Source: Candidatus Troglogloeales bacterium
Lineage (GTDB): Bacteria; Nitrospirota; Nitrospiria; SBBL01; SBBT01
DNA: 14,945 bases
Reading direction: 5' to 3'
Assembly: GCA_005239595.1 (NCBI GenBank)
Contig: SBBT01000090.1
Location: 1-14,945, forward strand
In this document: in pieces, positions 1-7,502 of the stretch
Layout: every line of letters begins with the position of its first letter
How positions within the stretch are numbered: position 1 is the stretch's first letter
Notes under the pieces: generated by a model
What the model was told of the DNA's origin: nothing
The model's database searches: none
The model's input: the letters and a program-made list of their open reading frames with translations, nothing else
Position numbers and translations under genes: made by a program

Positions 1-75
1 GGTCAGCGCAACCGGTCTAGTGGAAGGGATGACATCGGATCGTCTGCCCCCGGGAACGAAAGAGGGGATGAATGA
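1..75 (+). CDS. Possible C-terminal tail of an upstream gene (partial)
   Basis: The frame beginning at base 1 is open until a TGA at 73-75, giving a hydrophilic tail (ending GNERGDE). It would overlap the preferred aspS ATG at 68 in an ATGAATGA junction, a common arrangement of translationally coupled genes. The fragment is too short to recognise. The aspS frame is also open back to base 2, so the alternative is that aspS simply starts further upstream and no gene ends here. Confidence 0.25.
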   Translation, partial: GQRNRSSGRDDIGSSAPGNERGDE

Positions 76-1834
76 CTGGAAGCGGACAGGTTATGGTGGT
101 GTATTAACGAAAGAAGATGTCGGCCATGAAGTGGTTTTGGCGGGGTGGGTGCACCGGCGTCGAGATCATGGCAGCCTTATTTTCATTGATTTAAGAGACA
201 GGCAGGGGTTAGTTCAGGTCGTTTTTAATCCGCAGTGCTCCGATCGAATCCATCAATGGGCGCATACCCTTCGCTCTGAGTATGTTATTGAGGTCCATGG
301 GACGGTGGCGCTCAGGCCGGAAGGGACCCAAAATCCGGGGCTTCCTACGGGCGATGTCGAAATCCTTGCGACCGATTTGGTGATCTTAAATGCCTCCTTA
401 ACGCCCCCGTTTTCAATAGAGGAAGACAAAGAACCCTCCGAGATATTACGGCTGAAATACCGTTATCTTGATTTGCGTCGCCCTTCCGTACAGAGAAATT
501 TCATTCTCCGGCATCAATTGTCCAAAAGTATCCGGCATTTTCTCGATCAACATCAGTTTCTGGAGATCGAGACGCCTTACCTGACAAAAAGCACTCCGGA
601 AGGGGCGCGCGATTTCCTGGTTCCGAGCAGGTTAAACGCGGGTGAATTCTATGCCCTTCCACAATCACCCCAGCTGTTCAAGCAGATACTGATGGTTTCC
701 GGGTTTGACCGCTATTATCAAATGGTGCGTTGTTTTCGGGATGAAGACCTGCGCGCTGATCGCCAGCCGGAATTTACGCAGGTTGATATTGAAATGTCTT
801 TTGTGGAACAGGGCGATGTTATTTCTCTAATGGAAGAGATGATTAAAACGGCATTCCTGGAGGTGGCCGGCGTTCAGATGGAATCTCCCTTTCCGCGATT
901 GTCCTATTGCGATGCGATGAGCCGATTTGGCGTCGATAAGCCTGATCTGCGATTTGATATGGAATTAAAAGAGATATCGGACCTCGCGGCAGAGAGCGGG
1001 TTTGGCGTTTTTCGGACTGTGACAGATAAAAAAGGAAAGGTGGCGGGAATTAACGCGAAAGGACTCGCAACCCTTTCGAGAAAAGAGATCGAAATGATTA
1101 CGCAGGAGGCGATTCAGCGGGGGGCAAAAGGGCTGGCCTGGATGAAGGTCACATCAGGGGGGATCGAGAGCCCTATCGCAAAGTTCTTTAACCCTAATCT
1201 GCTCGATAAAATAAGGGTCAGATTGGCCGGTTGTACCGGAGATATGCTGCTGTTTGTCGCCGATCAGGAGAAAGTGACGAACGAAGTCCTAGGCCATCTT
1301 AGAATCGTCCTCGCCCAAAAATTAAGGTTGATTGATCCCAAAATATTCAAACCGCTTTGGGTAACCGATTTTCCCCTCCTTGAATATGATGAGGTTGAAA
1401 AACGGTACGTTGCAAAGCACCATCCATTCACCGCTCCGGTGGAGGACGACCTTGCGTTCTTATCGGTCGATCCGCTGCGTATCAGGGCAAAGGCGTATGA
1501 TATGGTTATGAACGGAACCGAGATCGGGGGAGGAAGCATCCGGATGCACCAGGCTGATATACAGTCAAAAATGTTTCATCTGTTGGGGATTAAAAAAGAG
1601 GATGCCGAATTGAAGTTTGGATTTTTGTTGGAGGCCCTTCAGTATGGTGCCCCTCCGCATGGAGGGATTGCGTTTGGTTTTGATCGCTTAACGGCTATCC
1701 TGGCCGGTGTCGATTCCATTCGCGAGGTGATTGCCTTTCCCAAGACCCAAAAAGGGACTTGCCTTATGACAGATGCCCCTTCCGATGTTGAGCCGCAACA
1801 GCTAAAAGATCTGCATATTAAAAAGAACGTATAA
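68..1834 (+). CDS. aspS: Aspartyl-tRNA synthetase, bacterial type, probably non-discriminating
   Basis: Class II synthetase that charges tRNA-Asp with aspartate in the cytosol. From ATG 68 it has 588 residues, the usual bacterial length. In order: an N-terminal OB-fold anticodon domain (about 1-105, WVHRRRDHGSLIFIDLRDR), the catalytic core with YRYLDLRRP, QSPQLFKQ and motif 2 FRDEDLRADRQPEFTQ, an inserted GAD domain (roughly 285-420), and motif 3 GIAFGFDRL near the end. Alternative in-frame starts are GTG 20 and ATG 29. ATG 68 is preferred because family members begin just before the R-T-x-Y-x-G segment, and AAAGAGGGG lies directly upstream. His34 and Gly86 sit where Pseudomonas-type non-discriminating AspRS has His and Gly, while E. 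coli has Leu and Lys, so this enzyme may also charge tRNA-Asn. aroE follows after 70 bases. Confidence 0.96.
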   Translation: MNDWKRTGYGGVLTKEDVGHEVVLAGWVHRRRDHGSLIFIDLRDRQGLVQVVFNPQCSDRIHQWAHTLRSEYVIEVHGTVALRPEGTQNPGLPTGDVEILATDLVILNASLTPPFSIEEDKEPSEILRLKYRYLDLRRPSVQRNFILRHQLSKSIRHFLDQHQFLEIETPYLTKSTPEGARDFLVPSRLNAGEFYALPQSPQLFKQILMVSGFDRYYQMVRCFRDEDLRADRQPEFTQVDIEMSFVEQGDVISLMEEMIKTAFLEVAGVQMESPFPRLSYCDAMSRFGVDKPDLRFDMELKEISDLAAESGFGVFRTVTDKKGKVAGINAKGLATLSRKEIEMITQEAIQRGAKGLAWMKVTSGGIESPIAKFFNPNLLDKIRVRLAGCTGDMLLFVADQEKVTNEVLGHLRIVLAQKLRLIDPKIFKPLWVTDFPLLEYDEVEKRYVAKHHPFTAPVEDDLAFLSVDPLRIRAKAYDMVMNGTEIGGGSIRMHQADIQSKMFHLLGIKKEDAELKFGFLLEALQYGAPPHGGIAFGFDRLTAILAGVDSIREVIAFPKTQKGTCLMTDAPSDVEPQQLKDLHIKKNV

Positions 1835-1904
1835 GTAACACGGTTGATGGACGTAGATTTCCCTGAAGAGATGCCTTTAGAGGTGTGTCTGTAGGAACCT
1901 TTAG

Positions 1905-2756
1905 ATGACAACCGACATTTTCGGGATTTTTGGGTATCCTGTCCAGCATTCTCTATCCCCGATGATGCACAATGCCGCTTTTGATGTGATGGGTCTTCAC
2001 TGCCGCTATCTTCCCTTTGAAGTTCGTCCGGAAAATCTAAAGAAGGCGGTGGATGCAATTGTGCCGTTGGGCATGAAAGGGATCAACGTCACAATCCCGC
2101 ATAAGGAGACTGTGATCCCCATGTTGGATAAGGTGGATGAAGAGGCGCAAGGTATCGGTGCGGTGAACACGATTGAAGTCAGCCAAGAGGGGCTTGTGGG
2201 CCACAATACGGATGGAAGGGGCTTTCTGGCATCGCTTTTGGAGAAAGGCGTGGATCCGTCGGCGATGCGTGTGATTCTTGTTGGAGTGGGAGGAGGCGCC
2301 AAAGGGGTGGCCTTTACGTTGGCAAGGCATGGTGTATCGGAACTGATTCTCGTGGCAAGAAAGTTAGCGCGAGGGGGGGAGATGGCCAAACGGCTGATTG
2401 CAGCATCTGCCCATTTAAAAGTATCCGTGATCGGAATGGATGATATCTCATCGCTGGGTAACCGGGATGCCCCTACCCTCTTGATTAACGCTACACCGTT
2501 AGGAATGAAGGAGGACGATCCGCTCCCTTTTCCCTCCCATCTGTTTGCGCCATCGTGGGTGGTGGCCGACTTGATCTATCATCCGAGAGAAACGCCGTTG
2601 CTCTCCGCCGCAAAAACGAGAGGAGCGTCCATTATTCCCGGCCTTGGGATGTTGCTACATCAAGGGGCATTGTCGTTTGAAATCTGGACCCATCATAGGG
2701 CACCGATTCAAGTCATGCGAGATGCCCTTGAAAGAGCGCTCCATTCTCACCCTTAG
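1905..2756 (+). CDS. aroE: Shikimate dehydrogenase
   Basis: NADP-dependent reduction of 3-dehydroshikimate to shikimate in the chorismate (aromatic amino acid) pathway. At 283 residues it has the normal length. Visible motifs are the substrate-binding SLSPMMHN (16-23), the catalytic Lys67 in NVTIPHK, Asn88 in AVNT, Asp103 in NTDG, a dinucleotide loop VGVGGGAKG (126-134), NATPLGM, and the C-terminal GLGMLLHQGALSFEIW that carries the conserved Gln. The loop reads GVGGGAKG rather than the commoner GAGGAxRG, and ARK replaces the usual NRT phosphate-binding motif, so cofactor preference is uncertain. An AGGA at 1893-1896 is well spaced from ATG 1905. The gene probably shares transcription with aspS. 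Confidence 0.95.
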   Translation: MTTDIFGIFGYPVQHSLSPMMHNAAFDVMGLHCRYLPFEVRPENLKKAVDAIVPLGMKGINVTIPHKETVIPMLDKVDEEAQGIGAVNTIEVSQEGLVGHNTDGRGFLASLLEKGVDPSAMRVILVGVGGGAKGVAFTLARHGVSELILVARKLARGGEMAKRLIAASAHLKVSVIGMDDISSLGNRDAPTLLINATPLGMKEDDPLPFPSHLFAPSWVVADLIYHPRETPLLSAAKTRGASIIPGLGMLLHQGALSFEIWTHHRAPIQVMRDALERALHSHP

Positions 2757-2959
2757 TCCCGCTTTGTCTTTCATCTGTCTTTCAGATTGACGTATGTCAG
2801 GAAGAGATGTTACAGATAAGTACGACTTACTAAGTCTCCGATAATCCTTTCGTATAAATGGCTGTGGAAAAGAGTCGACAGTACATTGACGTAACAGCGA
2901 TTGCAACCACAAGTGTTTCTTGATGAAACGACCGAGTGGCAGGGGATTTTATTTAAAGA

Positions 2960-4789
2960 GTGGGAAAAACTGTGGGAAAGATTGTAGGAATTGATTTAGG
3001 AACCACCAATAGCCTCATTGCCTTTATGGACAAGGAAACGCCCAGGGTCATCAAAAATGCAGAAGGGGTCGGTATGCTCCCTTCTGTTGTCGCTTTTGGC
3101 GAGGGGGAGATGTGGGTGGGTGAAGCTGCGAAGCGTCGTCTGGTGACCCATCCGGATAAAACGATTTATTCGGTGAAACGTTTCATGGGAAAAGGCTTTG
3201 ACGATATTAGAAATGAGGCCCGCCTTTTCCCTTTTCAATTTGTAGAAGGGCCGGTTGTTCGGGTGCAGATCGGCGAGAAATTGTACACCCCGCCGGAAAT
3301 TTCCGCGTTTGTCCTGAAGGAGTTAAAACAGAGGGCCGAGGCCTTTTTCAAGGAGCCGATTCGCCAAGCGGTGGTGACCGTTCCGGCCTATTTCAATGAT
3401 GGTCAGCGTCAGGCAACGAAGGATGCCGGAAAAATTGCGGGTCTTGATGTGCTCCGCATGATTAATGAGCCGACCGCTGCTTCCCTGGCTTACGGATTTC
3501 AGAAACGGAAAGAAGGGATTATCGCTGTCTACGATCTGGGCGGGGGGACGTTTGATGTCTCCATTCTCAAGATCAACAACGGTATTTTTGAGGTGCTCTC
3601 CACAAATGGAAACACCCACTTGGGAGGGGATGACATCGATCAGTTGCTGGTCGATTTTATCGTGAAAGATATTTTTAAGCATCACTCTATAGATCTTTCA
3701 AATGATCCTACTGCGCTTCAGGAGATTCGAATACGCTGCGAGGAGCTAAAACGCAAGCTCTCTTCAGCGGAGCGCGCCGAGATATCGCTCCCCTTCCCGC
3801 AGAAAAAGATAACCTATCGGTGTGAGATCAAACGTCTTGAGTTTGAAGAATTAATTGGCCCGTTGGTTGAGAAAACGATGGGACCGTGCAAACAGGCAAT
3901 GGAGGATGCGGCCCTTGGGCCTGATCAGATCGATGAGGTGATCCTGGTTGGCGGTTCGACGAGAATTCCAGTGGTGAGAGAGCAGGTTGCCGCACTTTTT
4001 AAAAAGGTGCCGCACAGTGAAATTGATCCTGATGAAGCAGTGGCGTTAGGCGCGGCGGTACAGGCGGATATTTTGGCGGGCGGTATCACGCACATGCTTC
4101 TTCTTGATGTAACGCCTCTTTCTCTGGGAATTGAGACGATGGGGGGTGTGGTTAGCCGTCTGATTTCTCGGAACAGCACCATTCCAACAAGCGCAAAAGA
4201 GATGTTTACTACCTTTGTGGATGGCCAGCAATCGGTCGCGATCCATGTGGTTCAGGGCGAGCGCGAAATGGTCAAAGATTGCCGAAGTCTGGCGAGGTTT
4301 AACCTCACAGGGATCGAACCGATGCCGGCAGGCATGCCCAGAATTGAAGTAACCTTTTTAATTGACGCTGACGGAATTCTCAACGTGACGGCGAAAGATA
4401 TCAGAAGTGGGAAGGTCCACTCAGTGGAGGTTAAACCTTCCTATGGATTGGGCCATGATGAGGTGGAATCGATGATTGCGTCATCGATTGCGCATGCACA
4501 GGAAGATTTTAACGAACGGATGCTGATCGAGGCGCGTAACGAGGCGAAGACGGTGCTGCGGCATGTAGAGAAGGCGCTGAGGGAAGGCGGGGCCTTGGTG
4601 GGAGAGCCGGAACGGCAAGAAATAGATCAGTCGGCTGTTGCATTGAGGGCTGCGATAGAGGGGCCTGACCATCTCCCCATCCGGGAGGCCCTTGATCGGC
4701 TTGATCGCTCCACGCAGCATCTGGCGGCCCTTTTAATGGATCGGTCCCTAAAAGAGGTGCTGCAGAATAAGAAACTAACGGATTTATAA
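2960..4789 (+). CDS. hscA: Fe-S assembly Hsp70 chaperone HscA
   Basis: Specialised Hsp70 that, with HscB, uses ATP to help release nascent Fe-S clusters from the scaffold IscU. Its 609 residues are close to HscA length and shorter than DnaK. The nucleotide-binding domain (about 1-375) shows GIDLGTTNS, VPAYFNDGQRQATKDAG, NEPTAASLAYG, DLGGGTFDVS and LVGGSTRIP. The substrate-binding domain has DVTPLSLGIETMGG and the HscA-like stretches RSLARFNLTGI and VKPSYGL, followed by a helical lid resembling HscA rather than DnaK. The start is GTG 2960, or GTG 2972, which would give the typical MGKIVGIDLGTTNS. Neither has a strong ribosome binding site. iscX follows after 19 bases, which supports HscA over DnaK. 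No iscS, iscU or hscB lies next to it. Confidence 0.9.
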   Translation: MGKTVGKIVGIDLGTTNSLIAFMDKETPRVIKNAEGVGMLPSVVAFGEGEMWVGEAAKRRLVTHPDKTIYSVKRFMGKGFDDIRNEARLFPFQFVEGPVVRVQIGEKLYTPPEISAFVLKELKQRAEAFFKEPIRQAVVTVPAYFNDGQRQATKDAGKIAGLDVLRMINEPTAASLAYGFQKRKEGIIAVYDLGGGTFDVSILKINNGIFEVLSTNGNTHLGGDDIDQLLVDFIVKDIFKHHSIDLSNDPTALQEIRIRCEELKRKLSSAERAEISLPFPQKKITYRCEIKRLEFEELIGPLVEKTMGPCKQAMEDAALGPDQIDEVILVGGSTRIPVVREQVAALFKKVPHSEIDPDEAVALGAAVQADILAGGITHMLLLDVTPLSLGIETMGGVVSRLISRNSTIPTSAKEMFTTFVDGQQSVAIHVVQGEREMVKDCRSLARFNLTGIEPMPAGMPRIEVTFLIDADGILNVTAKDIRSGKVHSVEVKPSYGLGHDEVESMIASSIAHAQEDFNERMLIEARNEAKTVLRHVEKALREGGALVGEPERQEIDQSAVALRAAIEGPDHLPIREALDRLDRSTQHLAALLMDRSLKEVLQNKKLTDL

Positions 4790-4808
4790 ATAATGGAGGG
4801 TAGAAAAG

Positions 4809-5015
4809 GTGAAACTCACCTGGCATGACGCGGAGGAGATTGCATTGTTGTTGGTGCAATCCTATCCTGAAACCGATCCCTTAGCGGTTCGTTTTACAGA
4901 CCTCCATAAGATGGTCACAGGGCTTTCCAGTTTCGACGATGATCCCAAGAAATCCAATGAGGGCATTCTCGAGGCGATACAAATGGCCTGGCATGAGGAA
5001 TATCAGGAAAAATAA
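4809..5015 (+). CDS. iscX: IscX, Fe-S cluster assembly adaptor
   Basis: Small acidic protein of the ISC system; family members bind the cysteine desulfurase IscS and iron and modulate cluster assembly. Its 68 residues match family length (about 66). The signatures are W5 in LTWHD, VRFTDLHKMV and FDDDPKKSNEGILEAI, followed by a C-terminal W-x-E-E. The start is GTG 4809, with GGAGGG at 4795-4800 at good spacing. It lies 19 bases after hscA, as in classical isc operons, so the two are probably co-transcribed. Its stop codon is one base from the stop of the convergent tusB-like gene. Confidence 0.92.
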   Translation: MKLTWHDAEEIALLLVQSYPETDPLAVRFTDLHKMVTGLSSFDDDPKKSNEGILEAIQMAWHEEYQEK

Positions 5016-5016
5016 C

Positions 5017-5262
5017 CTACCAGGTGACGACCTGATCTGCCTGAAAGATGGCGTCCAGCATTTGGCTATAACCTATTTTAGGGTATGGGGTGGAAGCGGG
5101 CGCATCATCCTCAAGGACAAAAACCGCTCCTCCCTCAACGCAAAGGGCTGTTGCCTCCTGAATTAGGATAACAGTGATCGCATGGGTGAGGGCCTCGTTT
5201 CGGATCACTTCCATCGCAAGCGGCGCATCTTTTTTCTTTAGGATATGCAGGATGCGTTTCAT
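5017..5262 (-). CDS. tusB: DsrH/TusB-like sulfur relay subunit
   Basis: 81 residues (MKRILHILKK...QADQVVTW). The short length, hydrophobic beta strands (VILIQEATALCVEGGAVFVLEDD) and Trp at the very C-terminus resemble TusB/DsrH, the smallest subunit of the heterohexameric TusBCD or DsrEFH complexes. Its position as third gene after tusD-like and tusC-like genes (2-base gaps) supports the call. Sequence identity in this family is low, so the subunit assignment rests largely on gene order. A single Cys lies mid-protein (TALCVEGG). The likely role is passing persulfide sulfur, for tRNA 2-thiouridine synthesis if Tus-like. Confidence 0.72.
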   Translation of the reverse strand: MKRILHILKKKDAPLAMEVIRNEALTHAITVILIQEATALCVEGGAVFVLEDDAPASTPYPKIGYSQMLDAIFQADQVVTW

Positions 5263-5264
5263 GG

Positions 5265-5600
5265 TTAAAAGATCGCGAAGTGGGTTGATTCGGAAATCTT
5301 CGCCGCAATCTCGGCGGTAGAGAGGGACTGAATCGGATAGTTGCTCTTGGAGAGATTCACCCCGCTCGCCTGATGGACGTAGAAAACCGGAATAAATTCT
5401 TTAAGACCTGTAAGAAATTTTACCATTAACTCGCCGTCAACCTGTTCATCCGCGTCAGGGGTGAGAAGAAGCGCGGCGGATCCGAGCAGGATCAGATCGA
5501 CATCGTGTTCTCCTGCGGCCAGCCCCAGTGCGATCCGGACACCTTCACAGGCGCGATGGCTGACCTTAGGATTGCTTTGTATGAGAATAACAAAGGCCAT
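5265..5600 (-). CDS. tusC: DsrF/TusC-like sulfur relay subunit
   Basis: 111 residues from ATG 5600 (MAFVILIQSNPKVSHRACEG...). A GTG at 5630 would add ten residues but overlaps the preceding gene by 28 bases, so the ATG, two bases after the tusD-like stop, is preferred. The DsrE-fold pattern is visible: strand FVILIQS, a helix with EGVRIALGLAA, strand VDLILLGSAALLL, and a C-terminal strand ending THFAIF, comparable to TusC ending in a V-I-L-R-F strand. No conserved catalytic Cys is expected in this subunit. It is the middle gene of the trio. Confidence 0.75.
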   Translation of the reverse strand: MAFVILIQSNPKVSHRACEGVRIALGLAAGEHDVDLILLGSAALLLTPDADEQVDGELMVKFLTGLKEFIPVFYVHQASGVNLSKSNYPIQSLSTAEIAAKISESTHFAIF

Positions 5601-5602
5601 CT

Positions 5603-5920
5603 TTAGTTGAATGTCACAAAGCGGTCGCACCCTTTAACGAGATCGGAGAGGACGACCAGCCCGCAGAAAACGGCCTTGTCGGTTGTAGGAATACCGCGGC
5701 GCTGTGCGCCATAAGCGCAGAGAAAAAGCTTGACCCCTTCCTCCCTGAGCGCATCGATTTTAGGATGGTCCAGATTTCCTACCCCGTCATCAATTAAATA
5801 GAGGTAGGTATCGACCTGTCGGCGCATCGCCTCCGTGGCAAGCGAGACGACGGTGGTGAGATTTTTATGTTCGGGCGGTGTGGAAAGAAGAATCCCGAGT
5901 TTCTTTTTCTCCATCGGCAT
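5603..5920 (-). CDS. tusD: DsrE/TusD-like sulfurtransferase subunit
   Basis: 105 residues. Subunit of the TusBCD/DsrEFH type that carries the active-site persulfide Cys. Here it is Cys68 in LFLCAYGAQRRGI, which lines up with the TusD active-site segment (N-I-C-V-A-A-A-L-R-R-G-V), and the C-terminus CDRFVTF parallels TusD's CDRVVQF. The protein is shorter than E. coli TusD (128 residues), mainly through a shorter helix before the Cys. The start is ATG 5920 or ATG 5914; GAAAGG lies just upstream. It begins 7 bases after the hisS stop, so it is co-transcribed with hisS. No dsrC/tusE, tusA or dsrAB is in the window. Confidence 0.83.
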   Translation of the reverse strand: MPMEKKKLGILLSTPPEHKNLTTVVSLATEAMRRQVDTYLYLIDDGVGNLDHPKIDALREEGVKLFLCAYGAQRRGIPTTDKAVFCGLVVLSDLVKGCDRFVTFN

Positions 5921-5927
5921 AGACCTT

Positions 5928-7235
5928 TCAATGTTGAAGGCGAGAGAGAAGCAATTCAGAAAGTTTTGCGAAGGGAATCTCTTCCTGCATTTTTGTGGTC
6001 ATGTTTCTCAATATAGCGCATCTTTTTGCAAGTTCTGACTCGCCCACGATCAGGACATGTCCGGCGCCCAGTCGGTCTGCCTGCTTCATCTGATTTTTAA
6101 GGTTGCCCGCCTCATTCCCCATTTCGCAGGCAAGGCCGTTTTTCCGTAGTGTAAAGGTCAGGGATAAGAGGAACTGGCCGGCGGCCTTTCCCAGTGGCGC
6201 AATATAGAGAGGGAGAGACGGTTTAGGAATTTGTGTTGGATCTATAAGCTGCATCAGCCGTTCGATGCCGATCGCAAATCCGACTGCGGGGGTTGAGGGC
6301 CCGCCCAGCGTCTCGACAAGACCGTCGTAGCGCCCGCCTGCGGCAACGGCATTTTGAGAGCCGAGGCGGTTGTTTGTGATCTCAAAGGCAGTTTTTGTGT
6401 AATAGTCGAGCCCCCGTACCAGATGAGGATTGAGCGTATGCGGGATTTCAAGACAGGCCAGCCCCTCCTGTACCTCTTTAAAGTGTCTCTGGCATTCTGG
6501 ACAGAGATGATCAATGGAGCGGGGGGCCGTGCGTGTCCTCTCCTTGCAGGCCGGTTTCTTACAGTCTAATATCCGAAGAGGATTTGATTGATAGCGTCGC
6601 TGACAGACTTCGCAAAGACGGGAGATTTTCGCTTGAAGGTCGTTCATAAGCGCCAGACGATAGACAGGTCGACATTGGGGACAGCCGAGGCTGTTTATCT
6701 CCAGCGTGATATCGTTGACATCGAGTTTCCTGAAAAAATGATAGGACAGCGATAGGAGTTCCACATCTTGGCGGGGATTCGGATCTCCCATGATCTCCGC
6801 CCCAATTTGGTGAAACTGACGAAGTCTCCCGGCTTGAGGGCGTTCATGCCGAAACATGGGGCCCATATAATAAAACTTGGCTATGGGGGCGTAAGAGAGA
6901 TGATGTTCAATATAGGCCCGAACGACGGATGCCGTGCCCTCCGGGCGTAGAGAGATTTTTCCTCCGTCCCAGTCCTCGAAGGTGTACATCTCCTTTTCGA
7001 TGATATCGGTCGCTTCTCCGATGCCGCGGTTAAAGAGAGAAGCGATTTCAAGAATCGGCGTGCGAATGGGCGAAAACCCAAACGTCTCAAACAGTTCATG
7101 AGTCTTCCCTTCGAGCCATTGAATCTGTCTTGCTTCCTCCGGAAGAAGATCTTTAAACCCTTTAAGGGCAGAAAGGGGGGACATACGAATCTGTTTGGAG
7201 ACAGCTTCCTCATTGTTTTTAGGCAGAGACGTCAT
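5928..7235 (-). CDS. hisS: Histidyl-tRNA synthetase with Cys-rich insertion
   Basis: Class II synthetase that charges tRNA-His. It has 435 residues from ATG 7235. ATG 7184 (MSPLSALKGFKDLLPEE) would match typical HisRS N-termini better; neither start has a clear ribosome binding site. Motifs: KGFKDLLPEE, LRPEGTASVVRAY, motif 2 MGPMFRHERPQAGRLRQFHQ, LVRGLDYYTKTAFEI, AAGGRYDGLV and motif 3 GFAIGIERL, then a C-terminal anticodon-binding domain. Eight Cys lie between residues 185 and 248 (185/188, 208/211, 225/230, 245/248), a likely metal-binding insertion of the kind found in several anaerobe and thermophile HisRSs. It starts 6 bases after the preceding gene's stop. Confidence 0.96.
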   Translation of the reverse strand: MTSLPKNNEEAVSKQIRMSPLSALKGFKDLLPEEARQIQWLEGKTHELFETFGFSPIRTPILEIASLFNRGIGEATDIIEKEMYTFEDWDGGKISLRPEGTASVVRAYIEHHLSYAPIAKFYYMGPMFRHERPQAGRLRQFHQIGAEIMGDPNPRQDVELLSLSYHFFRKLDVNDITLEINSLGCPQCRPVYRLALMNDLQAKISRLCEVCQRRYQSNPLRILDCKKPACKERTRTAPRSIDHLCPECQRHFKEVQEGLACLEIPHTLNPHLVRGLDYYTKTAFEITNNRLGSQNAVAAGGRYDGLVETLGGPSTPAVGFAIGIERLMQLIDPTQIPKPSLPLYIAPLGKAAGQFLLSLTFTLRKNGLACEMGNEAGNLKNQMKQADRLGAGHVLIVGESELAKRCAILRNMTTKMQEEIPFAKLSELLLSRLQH

Positions 7236-7241
7236 GTGGCA

Positions 7242-7475
7242 TTAATTGTCTTCCCCTATGATTGAAACCGATTCAACCATGGTTTTATTAAGCGATACGA
7301 AGGGAAGGATCTCCGACGTTCCCTCTTCGGTTACATCTGTTAGATTGATGAAGAGACGCTCTTCTTCATTTAGAACATCCGACACCCTTTTCCGCATTTG
7401 TGGAATGGTTAGGTGCCCTACGTATGTTGAACGCGCGGTTACAACCTTAATCTTGACACGTTTTACATCTGCCAT
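7242..7475 (-). CDS. Small conserved-looking protein of unknown function (DUF6812-like?)
   Basis: 77 residues, soluble, no signal peptide or membrane segment. The sequence looks beta-rich: an N-terminal strand VKRVKIKVVTARS, then YVGHLTIPQMRKRVSDVLNEEERLFINLTDV, and a C-terminal segment FVSLNKTMVESVSII. The G-x-L-x-x-P...R-x-S-D-V-L-N...F-x-x-L-T-D pattern reminds me of the small DUF6812 family, but this is from memory and tentative. AGGAGG about 7 bases before ATG 7475 gives a strong start. It is the second gene of the minus-strand operon, between the bS22-like gene (27-base gap) and hisS (6-base gap), which hints at a translation link but does not prove one. Confidence 0.75.
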   Translation of the reverse strand: MADVKRVKIKVVTARSTYVGHLTIPQMRKRVSDVLNEEERLFINLTDVTEEGTSEILPFVSLNKTMVESVSIIGEDN

Positions 7476-7502
7476 TGCATCTCCTCCTCGTGTCTTTGAA
7501 GT

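Noticed and set aside
1847..1894. 15-residue frame (MDVDFPEEMPLEVCL) between aspS and aroE
   Set aside because: No ribosome binding site and no repeated codons that would suggest an attenuator peptide.
2787..2860. Promoter elements before hscA (TTGACG at 2787 and 2886, GATAAT at 2840, TATAAA at 2853) and a heat-shock promoter
   Set aside because: No -35/-10 pair has acceptable spacing, and no sigma32-like CTTGAA/CCCAT pair is visible; hscA regulation is left open.
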